A stretch of 64,000 nt of DNA from Nicotiana tabacum (lineage: Eukaryota > Streptophyta > Magnoliopsida > Solanales > Solanaceae). A program made the position numbers and the translations under genes. Shown here piece after piece: positions 1 through 10,144 of the stretch. A model generated the notes under the pieces. It saw only the letters and a program-made list of their open reading frames with translations, made no database searches and had not been told where the DNA came from. Location: contig NC_134084.1 in assembly GCF_000715075.1 (NCBI RefSeq), forward strand, positions 97,754,411 to 97,818,410, given 5' to 3'. Numbering within the stretch: position 1 is the stretch's first letter; each line of letters opens with the position of its first letter.

Positions 1-252
1 AATCCTCATATGGACCTATTGGAACCTTCAAATCCCAATTTCGAGGTCGTTTACTCAAAGTGTTGACTCAAGTCAAACTTGGCCACCTTAGGCAGTTCAC
101 TATTATGGAACTAAGTATTACGAATTCATCCCAAACCCTTACAAACCAAATCAATCGTCCCTACAAGTCATACAATGTGAATATCACATACAGGAAGTCT
201 TAAATAGGGAAATAGGGATTTAGAAAGCAAAACTATCGGTCGGGTCGTTACA
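1..252 (-). mobile_element. LTR start fragment, family J copy 1
   Basis: Read on the minus strand, this begins at 252 with TGTAACGACCCGACCG, the usual 5' terminus of solanaceous Gypsy LTRs, and runs out of the window. It shares its terminal section with 253-845 (for example a shared AATCAATCGTCCCTA stretch), so the two are the same family. The copy appears to sit inside copy 2 in the same orientation. No coding content was seen. Confidence 0.6.
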
Positions 253-845
253 CAAAATATATCACAAACCTAATTGAGGCCTCAAATCACATATAATAAC
301 ATCAAAACCACGAATCACACCTCAATTCAATCCTAAAGAACTAATCAACTTCTAACTTTCCAAATCTCATGTCGAACCACTTCAAATCAACTTCGGAATG
401 ACCTTAAATATTTTGTACAAGTCCCAAATGACATAACAAACCTATTCCAACTCCCAAAATAACAATCTGAACCCTATATCAATAAAGTTAACTCCCAGTC
501 AAACCTAGGAACCTTTCAAACCTTCAATTCCCCAATTCAAGTCAAAACAACCGAAGACCCTCCAAATCCAAATCCGGGCATATGAATACATCTAAAATCA
601 CCATACAAACCAATTGAAACCATCAAAATACTATTCTAGAATCGTCTACGCAAAAGGAAAACTCCGACCAACCTTCACAACTTAAGCTTCCAACCTTAGA
701 ATAAAGTGTCCCAATTAAATCCAAAACTTCCCCGAAACCAAATCAATCGTCCCTATAAGTCACATAACAACAAATACACATACATAAAGTATCAAATAGG
801 GGAAATGAGACAAAAATACTCAAAATGACTGGTTTAGTTGTTACA
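253..845 (-). mobile_element. LTR start fragment, family J copy 2
   Basis: On the minus strand it begins at 845 with TGTAACAACTAAACCAG and proceeds through about 590 bases that resemble the first part of the family A LTR, including a TGATTTGAGGCCTC segment. It is then cut by copy 1. It abuts the copia relic at 846, so it is probably an insertion in copia. Only the U3 start is present; the rest is missing or lies outside the window. Confidence 0.55.
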
Positions 846-1642
846 AATATTATAAATAAAAATACTAGTTCTTGTACTTATTTGATTGACACTTTTTATT
901 AATGGCATGCTAGATCAGTTCATGTTAGTTTATCTTTTATTAAGAAAATGCATTTTGAAGGTCTTATTTCAAATATTAATTTTTCAAATATTGATAAGTG
1001 TGAAGTTTGTGTAGAAACTAACAAACTAAGAAATTATGTGCTGCAATATTTAAAAAATGTGAATTGGTATGTTTAATCCATACTGATTTAGGATACTCGA
1101 AACAAACTATGAATAGAGGAGGAAAAATTATTATGTGACATTTATAGACGATTTTTCCAGATATACAAAAATATTTTTGTTGAGAAATAACAATGAAGCC
1201 CTTGATAAGTTTTTAATCTACAAATTAGAAGTGGAAAATCAATTAAGTATGAAAATCGAAGTGTTAGATCTGATAGAGTTGGCGACTTTATTTTGTTGAA
1301 TGATTATTGTGAGAAAGAAGACATAATTCAAAGATAACACCTCCATATTTGCCAGAATCAAATGATGTATCAAAAAGGAAAAAATAACCTTAAAAGAAAT
1401 GATTAATAGCGTACTTCTTAGTTTTGGTGCCCAAATATTATTTTGGCTGAAGCCATATTATCTGCTTGTCATTTATAGAATAGGATTCACTTTAAGAAAA
1501 CGAGTAAAATTCCATATAAATTGTGAAAACGCCATCCCCTAACTTCAAATATTCGAAAGTATGGGGGTGCCTTGCCAAATTTATCTTAGCTGATCCTAAG
1601 AAAAAAAATAGGATCTAAAACATCTTATCGTATGTTTATTGG
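846..1642 (+). pseudogene. Ty1/copia pre-integrase and integrase relic
   Basis: This is the remains of a copia-type polyprotein (gag-pre-integrase, then integrase core), which in a live element would insert cDNA into the host genome. Visible pieces are WHARSVHVSLSFIKKMHFEG (around 900-960), a C-V-C-V-E-T-N zinc-site remnant (around 1,000), and FIDDFSRYTKIFLLRNNNEA around 1,140-1,200. A KTSYRMFIG-like end is at 1,620-1,642. There are several frameshifts and stops. The gene is broken exactly after the FIG codons by the family A insertion. Its continuation (YAESSRTYRVLV) is found on the minus strand at 19,395, and a third piece lies at 21,173-21,884. The family call is secure; the exact domain edges are not. 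Confidence 0.8.
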
Positions 1643-2560
1643 TGAAATGACCCAGCCGGTCGTTTTGAGTGTTGTAGCCCTGTTTTTCCATTTACTGCAT
1701 ATTCTATGCTCAACTGTTGATATGTGACTTTTTAGGGTAGGTGGTTTGGTTCCGGGGATGTTTCAGAATGAACTAGGACACTTAGTCCCAAGGTTGGAAG
1801 CTTAGGGAAATAGTTGATGGGATGTTGATTTAGGTATAAACGACTCCAGAATGGAGTTTTGATGGTTCTGATAGCTCCGTATGGTGATTTTGGACTTAGG
1901 ATTGTATCCAGATTGTGATTTGCAGGTCCTTAGTTGATTTTGGCTTGAAATGGTGAATGTTGGAAAATTAGAAGTTTTGAAAATTGAGAAGTTTGACCGA
2001 GAGTTGACTTTGTGGTTACCGATTTTAGATTTTTTTTCGGAAGTTAGAATAGGTCCGCTGTGTCATTTAGGACCTGTGTTCGAATTTGAGATCAATTGGA
2101 TTTGATTTGATAGGTTTTGGCATCAAATATAGAATTTAGAAGTTCATAAGTTCATTAAAATTGAAGTGGGGTGTGATTCGTGTTTTTGATGTCGTATGAT
2201 ATGATTTGAGGCCCCGACTAAGTTCATATCGCATTTTAGGTTTTGTTGGTATGCTCGGTTGAGGTCCCAGGGGTCTCGGGTGAATTTTGGATGGTTATCG
2301 GAGCGGAAATTAACTTGTAAGATTGCTAAAGTCTGCTGAAGTTTTCTGGTGTTACATGTCTGATATTCTTATACGCGATCGCATGAGAAGGTTCGCTGTC
2401 GCGCATGCTTATTTTGGGCAGCTGGGATTTTTGTTATATGCTATTTCGAATTGAGGACTGTGATCACGAAGCTTTAGCCATCAGTGCCTCGCGAACACGT
2501 GGATTAAGTCGCATTCGTGAAGAGGAAATGAGGCAGAAGCTGGGTCACACGCTTTGTTCT
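1643..2560 (+). mobile_element. Family A 5' LTR, part 1
   Basis: It starts with TGAAATGACCCAGCCGG (a decayed TGTAACGACCCGGCCGG). It is preceded by ATTGG (1,638-1,642), which recurs as CCAAT at 19,391-19,395 beside the opposite end of the A complex, fitting a 5-bp target duplication. The sequence parallels 17,609-18,726 and the part from about 2,148 parallels 10,145-10,557. It is interrupted at 2,560 by the family E LTR and resumes at 7,911. The full LTR is estimated at about 2.9 kb. Confidence 0.85.
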
Positions 2561-3452
2561 TGTCACGACCCAAAATTCACTAGTCGTGATGGATCCTAAC
2601 CCAACCGCTAGGTAAGCCAAGTAATAACTATCCAATTTCAATAATGTTAACAAGTCAATTAAATAGAATAAATTATTTTGGATCTATTAAATTTTCCAAG
2701 GATTGGTAGTATAAATCATGAGCTTCTAAAAATAGATTTTACAAAGCAGACATGAAAAGAATACATTTTTTGTTTGAACAGTACATAAATAGAGTTTTAT
2801 AATCTAAGGCTACCATGAACAAGAGGTAGCTATAATAGGAATGCATGTACGTCTTCAAATCCAGCAATCATCGAACGCAGCAACATCTGCATCCAGAATC
2901 TGCACGTGTAGGAAATGTAGTATGAGTACAACCGACCCTATGTATTCAAAAAGTAACAAACCTAACCTCATGTTGGAAGCAGTGATGAGCTGGAACATAG
3001 GTCGGGTCTAACACAAATAACCAACAACAGTTCATATAATGTAGGGCATATAAACAAGGAAATAATTTCAGAGATAAAAATATTCAGCTTTTGCACAGTT
3101 TTTCGAAAATAGTTCTGCTTTTCAATATTTTTAGTAAAACCCAAATCCTTTATTGAAATCATCGAAGAATTAAGAGATGGTTTGAAAACTGTAATTTTCC
3201 TTAAAAATCCTTTCCACAATAAGAATGTTTTATTTCCTTTCCAAATAATAAGAGTGAAATACCACTCTATCCCCACTTATCAATGGGTGTAAAATATCAT
3301 GAATGATGTGATACCGTATAACATGAGGAAAATGTGTTTCTATGCATGTGTGCCATATATAAATGCCAACGCCATGTATCTCAAAGATGAATCATGTACT
3401 CACACTCTCGTAGAACTCAACCTTACTGTATCACACTTTTCACTCATTATAC

Positions 3453-3835
3453 TCAACCACTCGATACTTTATATGGCCCATACGGCCCAGGGAAATCCAT
3501 CCCGGATCATACACAAAACTAATTATAAGTCACCCAGTATCGAGGAAAAAGTGCAGCCCACCCCTGTAGAGAAATCCATCTCTAGGTATCAAGTACTTCG
3601 GACAAATCCTTGTCCAGGGAAATCTATCCCTCAATAATATATAAATGCTCAACCACTCGGTACTGTATATAGCCCATGCAGCCCAGGGAAATCCATCCCA
3701 GAACATATACATCACTAATTAGAAGTCACCAAGTACCAAGGAAAAAGGGCAATCCAACCCTGTAGAGAAATCCATCTCCAGATATCAAATACTTCGGACA
3801 AATCCATGTCCAAGGAAATCCATCCCTCAATAATA
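3453..3835. repeat. 196-bp tandem duplication rich in short hairpins
   Basis: Two diverged copies (3,453-3,648 and 3,649-3,835) lie in LTR E. Each contains several stem-loops sharing the 6-base loop AATCCA (or AATCCT/AATCTA) but with different stems: GGGA/TCCC at 3,490-3,503, TAGAGA/TCTCTA at 3,567-3,584, GGACA/TGTCC at 3,600-3,615, AGGGA/TCCCT at 3,616-3,631. These recur in copy 2 at 3,686-3,699, 3,765-3,778 and 3,796-3,811. Confidence 0.85.
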
Positions 3836-4147
3836 TCATCCGCGCCCACTATGGGTGTGCATATTTCGGAGGGGCTCCTACGGCCAAAGCACTATAACAA
3901 GCCAATCATGGCATAAATCAATATAACATGTTGCGGTGCAACCCGATCCCATAATTGTCACTTATAATCAGGCTCTCGGCCTCACTCAGTCATCACTCTC
4001 CAGTCTCGCCATGGGCTCACAATGTCATGAAAACTAACCCGAAATAATGATATGATGTATCAATAAGTAACAACTGATACTGAGATATGATATGAATGCA
4101 TGAATGTGACTGAGTACGAAATATCAATGAGATGAGAGCAAGAAACG

Positions 4148-6186
4148 TGTTACATCTCACATTTTCGTACGTTAAAATTTCGTTTCAGTTAACCGACATA
4201 GACTCGGGGATGATATAATCTTAACGTACTTACGCTATTTAGAACAAGAGATAAATAAGTGTTATGAAGGATAAATGGTACACGAATTAAAGAAAAAGTG
4301 TTCCGTTGAAAATTGTCGATTTAGGATAAAATACGGGTCAAGCGATAATACTCTATATTTATGGACTAGTACCATACAAAGTACCATGTCACCACGGTAG
4401 TATAATATATAAAGTATATTAAAAATAAGTAGGATTTTAAGTAATTTGAGATAAGTTTTAAATTATGTGGGTAATTGGTTAATTACCGGGTAACATGGCA
4501 TTATCTGATTAACTAATAAGCGGATAAAAACTTAATAGTTATCCCCCAACTACGTGGCAAGAAGCCACTAAGTTAAGAGGTGACTAAGTAGTAACTTATT
4601 TGCCACCGAGGCATAAACAAAAATTAGCTAATTAACCAAATGATCTGCCAAGTCTAAAGGTGAGCCAAAAGAATGACTTAAAGATGTCATTCTTTCCAAA
4701 AGCAAGAATTAGAATGTAAGGCTTTATATTAAAGTCTTAGAAAGACTTAGAAAAGTCTATTCCAAGAATCTACCCTCAACATCTTTTAAAAACCTTTAAG
4801 CTTCATTTCATTATTTTGGGTTGAAACCAAGTAGTAGGAAACAGACGCTTCAAACGTTGGAGTAAGTTTAAAAATTTAAAATCCATTAGAACAAATTCGT
4901 TAAGGAATTCAAGTGTAATTTCGTTCACATTTCGTAGAAATAGGTATATTAAGGCTAAGCCCTTCCTTCATTTTGGCATGATCTCATCATTATACAAGTT
5001 TGATAACGAGGCATAACGAAAAATTCATATCCCGGAATTTGCATATATTTTGCTAGTCTTGCAAGTTACGTATGTTTTTCTAGTTTTGTAAATTACCATA
5101 TTCTTCTTATGGGGAATTCATATTTAGTTGAATATTTCCTTTTTCCAGCCAAGAGAATAGAGAGTTTATATATACAGAATTAAAGTATTTTCATTACCAT
5201 CGAGCTATAATCGATGGGCAGACCCCTATTGGGCAACCTCTGATCAGATGGTAAGTTATATGCCGATCCTACTGTGGCCGAGCGCTTATGAGCGAGCCCA
5301 GTTGGTAGAGATACAGATCCTAGTATGGACGAGTGCCTATGAGCGAGCCTACTATGGCAGAACAGTTATATATATATATATATACCGAGCCTACTGTGGC
5401 CGAGCGCTTATAAGCGAGCCCAGTTGGTCGAGATACAGAGCCTAGTATGGCCGAGCGCTTATGAGCAAGCCTACTATGGCAGAGCAGATATATATATATG
5501 TATACCGAGCCTTATAGAGCCAGAGAACTATTTTACTCACTATATTGAGATAGTTGAGTCAGTATCAACAGATGAGCATATCTTCAGATGTTCTTGACTT
5601 CCAGTTGTTTCAGTTATTATATTATCAGTTCAGTTTCAGCTTTAGTACGGTACATTATTTCGTACTAACGTCCCTTTCTGGGGGCGCTGCATTTCATGCA
5701 TGCAGGTTCAGATAGACATACGGTTAGACCTCCTTAGTAGGCGTTGCCCGAGTTCAGCTTTATCGGTATGCTCCCCTTCTTTAGGAGTTGCCGGGTCTAG
5801 CAATGTGGTGTGTATCTTGTGTATATATGTTGATAGGTTATGGGTAGGTCGAGGCCCTATTCCGATCATAATAAATATAACAGTAGTGGCTTGTAGATAT
5901 ATCCTGTCAGTTAGTACAGTATGTTGGGCTTGTAGGCCCTGTACACGTATTTTGTTAGTTTGTCAGTTGTAGTAACTATGATGGCAATGTCGGCCCAGCT
6001 TTATGTTGACGTTTAGTCAGCATTAGTCTCCTATTCAGCTTTATATTTTACATCGCACATTATCTTGCAATGTGGCCCATAGCCAAAGTATGATACTACA
6101 TGTTCAGAGTCTCTTACTCGAAAGTGGTATGCAAGGATAAGTGAGGCATTGAGTGCTGGTCTCTCCCCCAGGCTCGGGGCATGACA
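4148..6186 (+). mobile_element. Solo LTR of family C in LTR E
   Basis: It begins TGTTACATCTCAC and ends GGGGCATGACA, 2,039 bp. It is flanked on both sides by AAACG (4,143-4,147 and 6,187-6,191), a perfect 5-bp target duplication. It matches the 5' and 3' LTRs of the complete C element at 35,402 and 42,667. No internal region is present, so it is the product of LTR-LTR recombination. It is the deepest level of the nest copia > A > E > C. Confidence 0.95.
5250..5520. repeat. LTR C minisatellite with short inverted repeats
   Basis: Reiterated modules of the form GCC-TACTRT-GGC and CGCT-TATG-AGCG, separated by AGTTGGTCGAGATACAGA-like spacers and short (AT)n runs. The same block is in the C element's LTRs (about 36,500-36,760 and 43,780-44,020). 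Confidence 0.8.
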
Positions 6187-7910
6187 AAACGACCGCTAGG
6201 GGTCCCAACAAATCATCAGCATAAAGCCTAAACATGATATCTAGCATGATGTACAGTACAATTACTTTATCACATGGTGAAAAACACAATTATCAACAAA
6301 GTGGGCCACTAAACAGTGCCATGGAAACAATAGAGTCATAACTCACAGGGTGCATGCCCACACGCCCGTCACCTAGCATGTGCGTTACCTCAACACCAAT
6401 CACATAAAACATAATTTGGGGTTTCATACCCTCAACACAATGTTTAGAATAGTTACTTATCTTAAACAAGTCGATTCCGACACTGATCAAGCCAAGCAAT
6501 GCCCCAAGAATGCCATCACGCGCGTAGCGACCTCCGAACGGCTCAACACTAGCCAAAAGCAACTCAAATACATCAGATAAAGCCCAAAGAAGCAATTACA
6601 ATTGATAAAGATCGAATTCTACATCAAATCCCAATTCTAGCCAAAATTCACACCCGGGCCCACGCTTCGAAACTCGAGAAAACTCACTAAATCCGACAAT
6701 CCATTCAATTATGAGTCCAACCATACTAGTTTCACTCAAATCCGACTTCAAATCGGTGTTCAAAACTAAAAAAATCATATTATGAAACTTTAGGCGAAAA
6801 CTCCCAATTTCCTCTTTCAATTCATCAACCAATTGCTAAAATGAAGATAGATTCATGAAATATATTCAAAACTGAGTGTAGAACACTTACCCCAATCATT
6901 GTGATGAAAATTGCTCCAAAAATTGCATCAATCTGAGTCCCACATCTCAAAATATGAAGCAATAACTAAAACCTTGATTTTTTTAGCTTCTGCCCAGCAA
7001 TTCCATATTTGCGGTCAAAATGTTGCATCTGCGACCACCGCATCTGCGGTCACCACTTCGCTTCTGTGACCTCAACTCACCAGGCGACCCTCGCACTTGC
7101 AGAACTATTTACGCTCCTGCACACTCGCATGTGCGAAGCCCAAACATGTATTTGTGCAAACCCTCGCTTCTGTGATCAACTGTCCACTTCTATGCACCCG
7201 CATCAGTGCCCAAACTTCCGCAGATGCGGAAGCACCAGAACAAGCAATGATACACCTTAGCCAAAATTTCCAAAATACTTTGGAATGAATCCGAAACTCA
7301 CTCGAGCCCCTCTGGACCATATCCGAACATACCAACAAGTCTGGTAACATCATGCAGACCTACTCAAGGCCTCAAAACACACATAACAATATCGAAACGA
7401 CGAATCACACCTCAATTCGAAATCAATAAACTTCCAAAACTGATGCCGAAACCTATCAAATATCATCCGTTTTACCTCAAATTTTTCACACAAATCACAT
7501 TTAACATTACGGACCTGCTCCAACATCCAAAATCGGAATCCAACCCCAATATCAAAAAATCCACTCCCGGTCAAACTTTCCAAAATTCCAACTTTCGCCA
7601 TTTCGAGCCAAATTCCACTACGGACTTCCAAATCATGATCCGGACGCATGCCTAAGTCCAAAATCACCCAATGGAGCTAAAGGAACCATCAGAAATCCAA
7701 TCCGAGATCAAATTCTAAAAAGTCAAACTTGGTCACACTTTTCAAATATGAAGCTTCAAGCTGAGAATCATTCTTCCAAATCAATTTTGAATAACCTGAA
7801 AAACAAAACCGACGATTCACATAAGTCATAATACATCATATGGAGCTACTCATGCCCTCAATCAACCGAGCAAAGCGCAAATGCTCAAAATGACTGGTCG
7901 GGTCATTATA

Positions 7911-9348
7911 GTTGTTTGAGATCGCGTGAAGAGGGTCGCGATCACATAGGTCTGAGGAGTCAATGCATTGCGTTCGAGTGGGGATTTTCGTGTTCCCATA
8001 GAGTTAATTTTAGGGAATCTTATTTTTGTGCTTCACAATCTCGAGAAATTTATCACGATCGCAATTGAGGTCTTCTGGGCAGGTAATAAAATATCAAAAA
8101 ATGAGGGTTTGTGTTTATTTTACAATTTGATTTTAGGAGCTCGGATTGAGGTGACTCTTGGAAAGATTTTTAAGGGAGTGATTGGGGTAAGTGATTCTAG
8201 CTTGGTTTTGGTTACATTCTATGAATATATCATTGATTTCATCATTTAATTAGTGATTTGGGTTGAAAAATTTTGGGAAAAATGGAGAAAACTTCATAGG
8301 CCGAATTTTGAAGATTTGAGCGGGATTTTGGTGTTGGTTTTGAGTAATTTTGCTATGGTTGGACATGTGGTTGAATGGGTGTTCGGATTTTTTAACTTTT
8401 ATCGGATTTTGAGATTTGGGTTAGAGGTTTCCTTTTTGAGTTAACTTTTTGACTTTTGACTAAGAACTTAACATTTTAATATGGAATTGATTCGTATAGC
8501 TTGTGTTGATTGTATCGAATTGTTTATGGCTAGATTCGATGCGTTTCGAAGCCAATTCGCGAGTTAAAGGCTTGTTGGAGTAGTGATTTGCACGGTTTGA
8601 CATAGGTAACACTTCTAAACTTGATTCTGAAAGTATGAATGCCTCAATTACGTGTTATGTGGTTGGTATTAAGGTGACGTGCATGCTCGGTGACAGGTGT
8701 GTTGGCCTGCGCCGTAGGAATTGTGACTCAGTCGATTTCTTGGAAATGTGTAGTTGAATAATCTTGTTGTTAACCGTATATTCTCCATGTGTTAGAGAAA
8801 CTAGGTTGTGATTCATGTTAGAAATCATGCTTAGGCTATACGCTGGTACTGTTGTGACCTACATAGGTTGTATTGTTATTAAATTACTTGATTAATTTGA
8901 AATTATGTACTCATGTCACAATCATCATTTTCATATCATATCTCATCCTCTATTGTCATTTACTGATTCATCATATTATCACTATTTGGGCTAATTATCA
9001 TGATACTTATTATCCTAAGAGACTGGAGAGATTTATGACTAAGTGAGGCCGAGGGCCTGATTGTAAGGATATTTATGGAATCGGGTTGCACACCACAACA
9101 GTTTTTATTGATTCATGCCACTATTGACTTATTATAGCTCATGGGAAGGATCCTCCCCTTCAGAGTCTGACTTATCAGGAGTGAGCGTAGGTACCTACTA
9201 AGTGTGAGTGCGAGTGTCGAGCGCGAGTGCCGAGAGCGAGTGCCGAGTGATTGGGAGGATTGAGTGACTGTGAGGACTGAGGGACTGTGAGGAATGAGTG
9301 GTTGTGATGATTGAATGAATGGGAGGACTGAGTGATTTGATACTCTGA
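7911..9348 (+). mobile_element. Family A 5' LTR, part 2
   Basis: It resumes the A LTR exactly where part 1 stopped (compare the GATCGCGTGAAGAGGGTCG segment at 7,920 with 10,562). It runs to TTTGATACTCTGA, matching 11,890-11,905, and then jumps directly into integrase-like sequence. About 600 bp of LTR 3' end are therefore missing. The last 160 bp are a simple GAGTGCGAGTGCCGAG/GTGAGGACTGAGTGA-type minisatellite. Confidence 0.8.
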
Positions 9349-10144
9349 AATATTGTTCTCCTTCACGGTGTGCCGATGTCCATCATTTCAGATCGGGGCA
9401 CATGGTTTACATTACATTTTTGGAGAGCTGTGCAGCAGGAGTGAGGCACACAGGTTCAGTTGAGTACAACATTTCACCCTCATATGGACAGACAGTACAA
9501 GCGCACTATTCAGATAGTGGAATATATAATTTCTGCCACTTGTAGAGTTTGCCTACAACAACAGCTACCAATCAATCATTTAGATGGATCCGTATGAGGC
9601 TTTGTATGGGAGACGGTGTCGGTCTCTTGTGGGTTGGTTTGAGCCGGGTAAGGCTAGGCTATTGGGGACTAACTTGGTTTAGGATACTTGGGACAAGGTT
9701 AAGTTGATTCAGGATCGGCTTCCCACGGTGCAGTCTAGATAGAAGAGCTACGCCGATTGGAAGGTTCATGATGTTGCTTTCATGATAATGGAGAAGGTAC
9801 TAATGACAGTTTTGCCCATGAAGGGTGTTATGAGGTTCAAGATGAAGGCCAAGCTGAGCCCTCAGCATATTAGGCCTTTTGAGGTGCTTGAGAGGATTGG
9901 GGAGGTGGCTTACAAGCTTGCTTTGCCACCTAGTCTGTCGAATGTTCATCTAGTATTTTATAGATCCATGATCTGGAAGTATGTCGGCGATAAGTCTTAT
10001 GTTTTAGATTTCAACACGGTTCAGTTGGATGGTGATTTGACTTATGATGTAGAGCTGGTGGCCATTTTGGATCGGCATGTTTGGAAGTTGAGGTCAAATA
10101 ACATAGCTTTTGGTAAAGGTATAGCGGAGAGGTCAACCACTCGA
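9349..10144 (+). pseudogene. Truncated family A integrase tail
   Basis: Residual C-terminal pol of a second family A copy. A VPMSIISDRG-like motif with the second integrase catalytic Asp is at 9,370-9,400. It is followed by FHPHMDRQYKRTIQIVEYI at about 9,470-9,525 and an MKGVMRFKMKAKLSPQHIRP segment at 9,820-9,880. It ends in a chromodomain-linker-like LDRHVWKLRS (10,065-10,095). It aligns along its length with 16,665-17,480 of the main A body. Gag, protease, RT, RNase H and the first half of integrase are absent. The left end is fused to LTR at about 9,348, the right end to mid-LTR at about 10,145. Several stops and frameshifts. Confidence 0.75.

Larger units (their letters stand above)
2561..7910 (-). 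mobile_element. Solo LTR of family E, with nested family C LTR
   Basis: The minus-strand start is at 7,910 (TATAATGACCCGACCAG) and the end at 2,561 (GGGTCGTGACA). Flanks are GTTCT (2,556-2,560) and GTTGT (7,911-7,915), a one-mismatch 5-bp target duplication, and family A LTR sequence continues on both sides. Without the nested C LTR it is about 3.3 kb. No primer site, gag, pol or second LTR is present, so I call it a solo LTR. It carries a CCGCAGATGCGG-type palindrome block (about 7,000-7,240) and a hairpin-bearing duplication at 3,453-3,835. Confidence 0.8.

Noticed and set aside
5365..5385. (AT)n run as a promoter TATA box in LTR C
   Set aside because: A microsatellite within the minisatellite, variable in length between copies, with no fixed leader after it.
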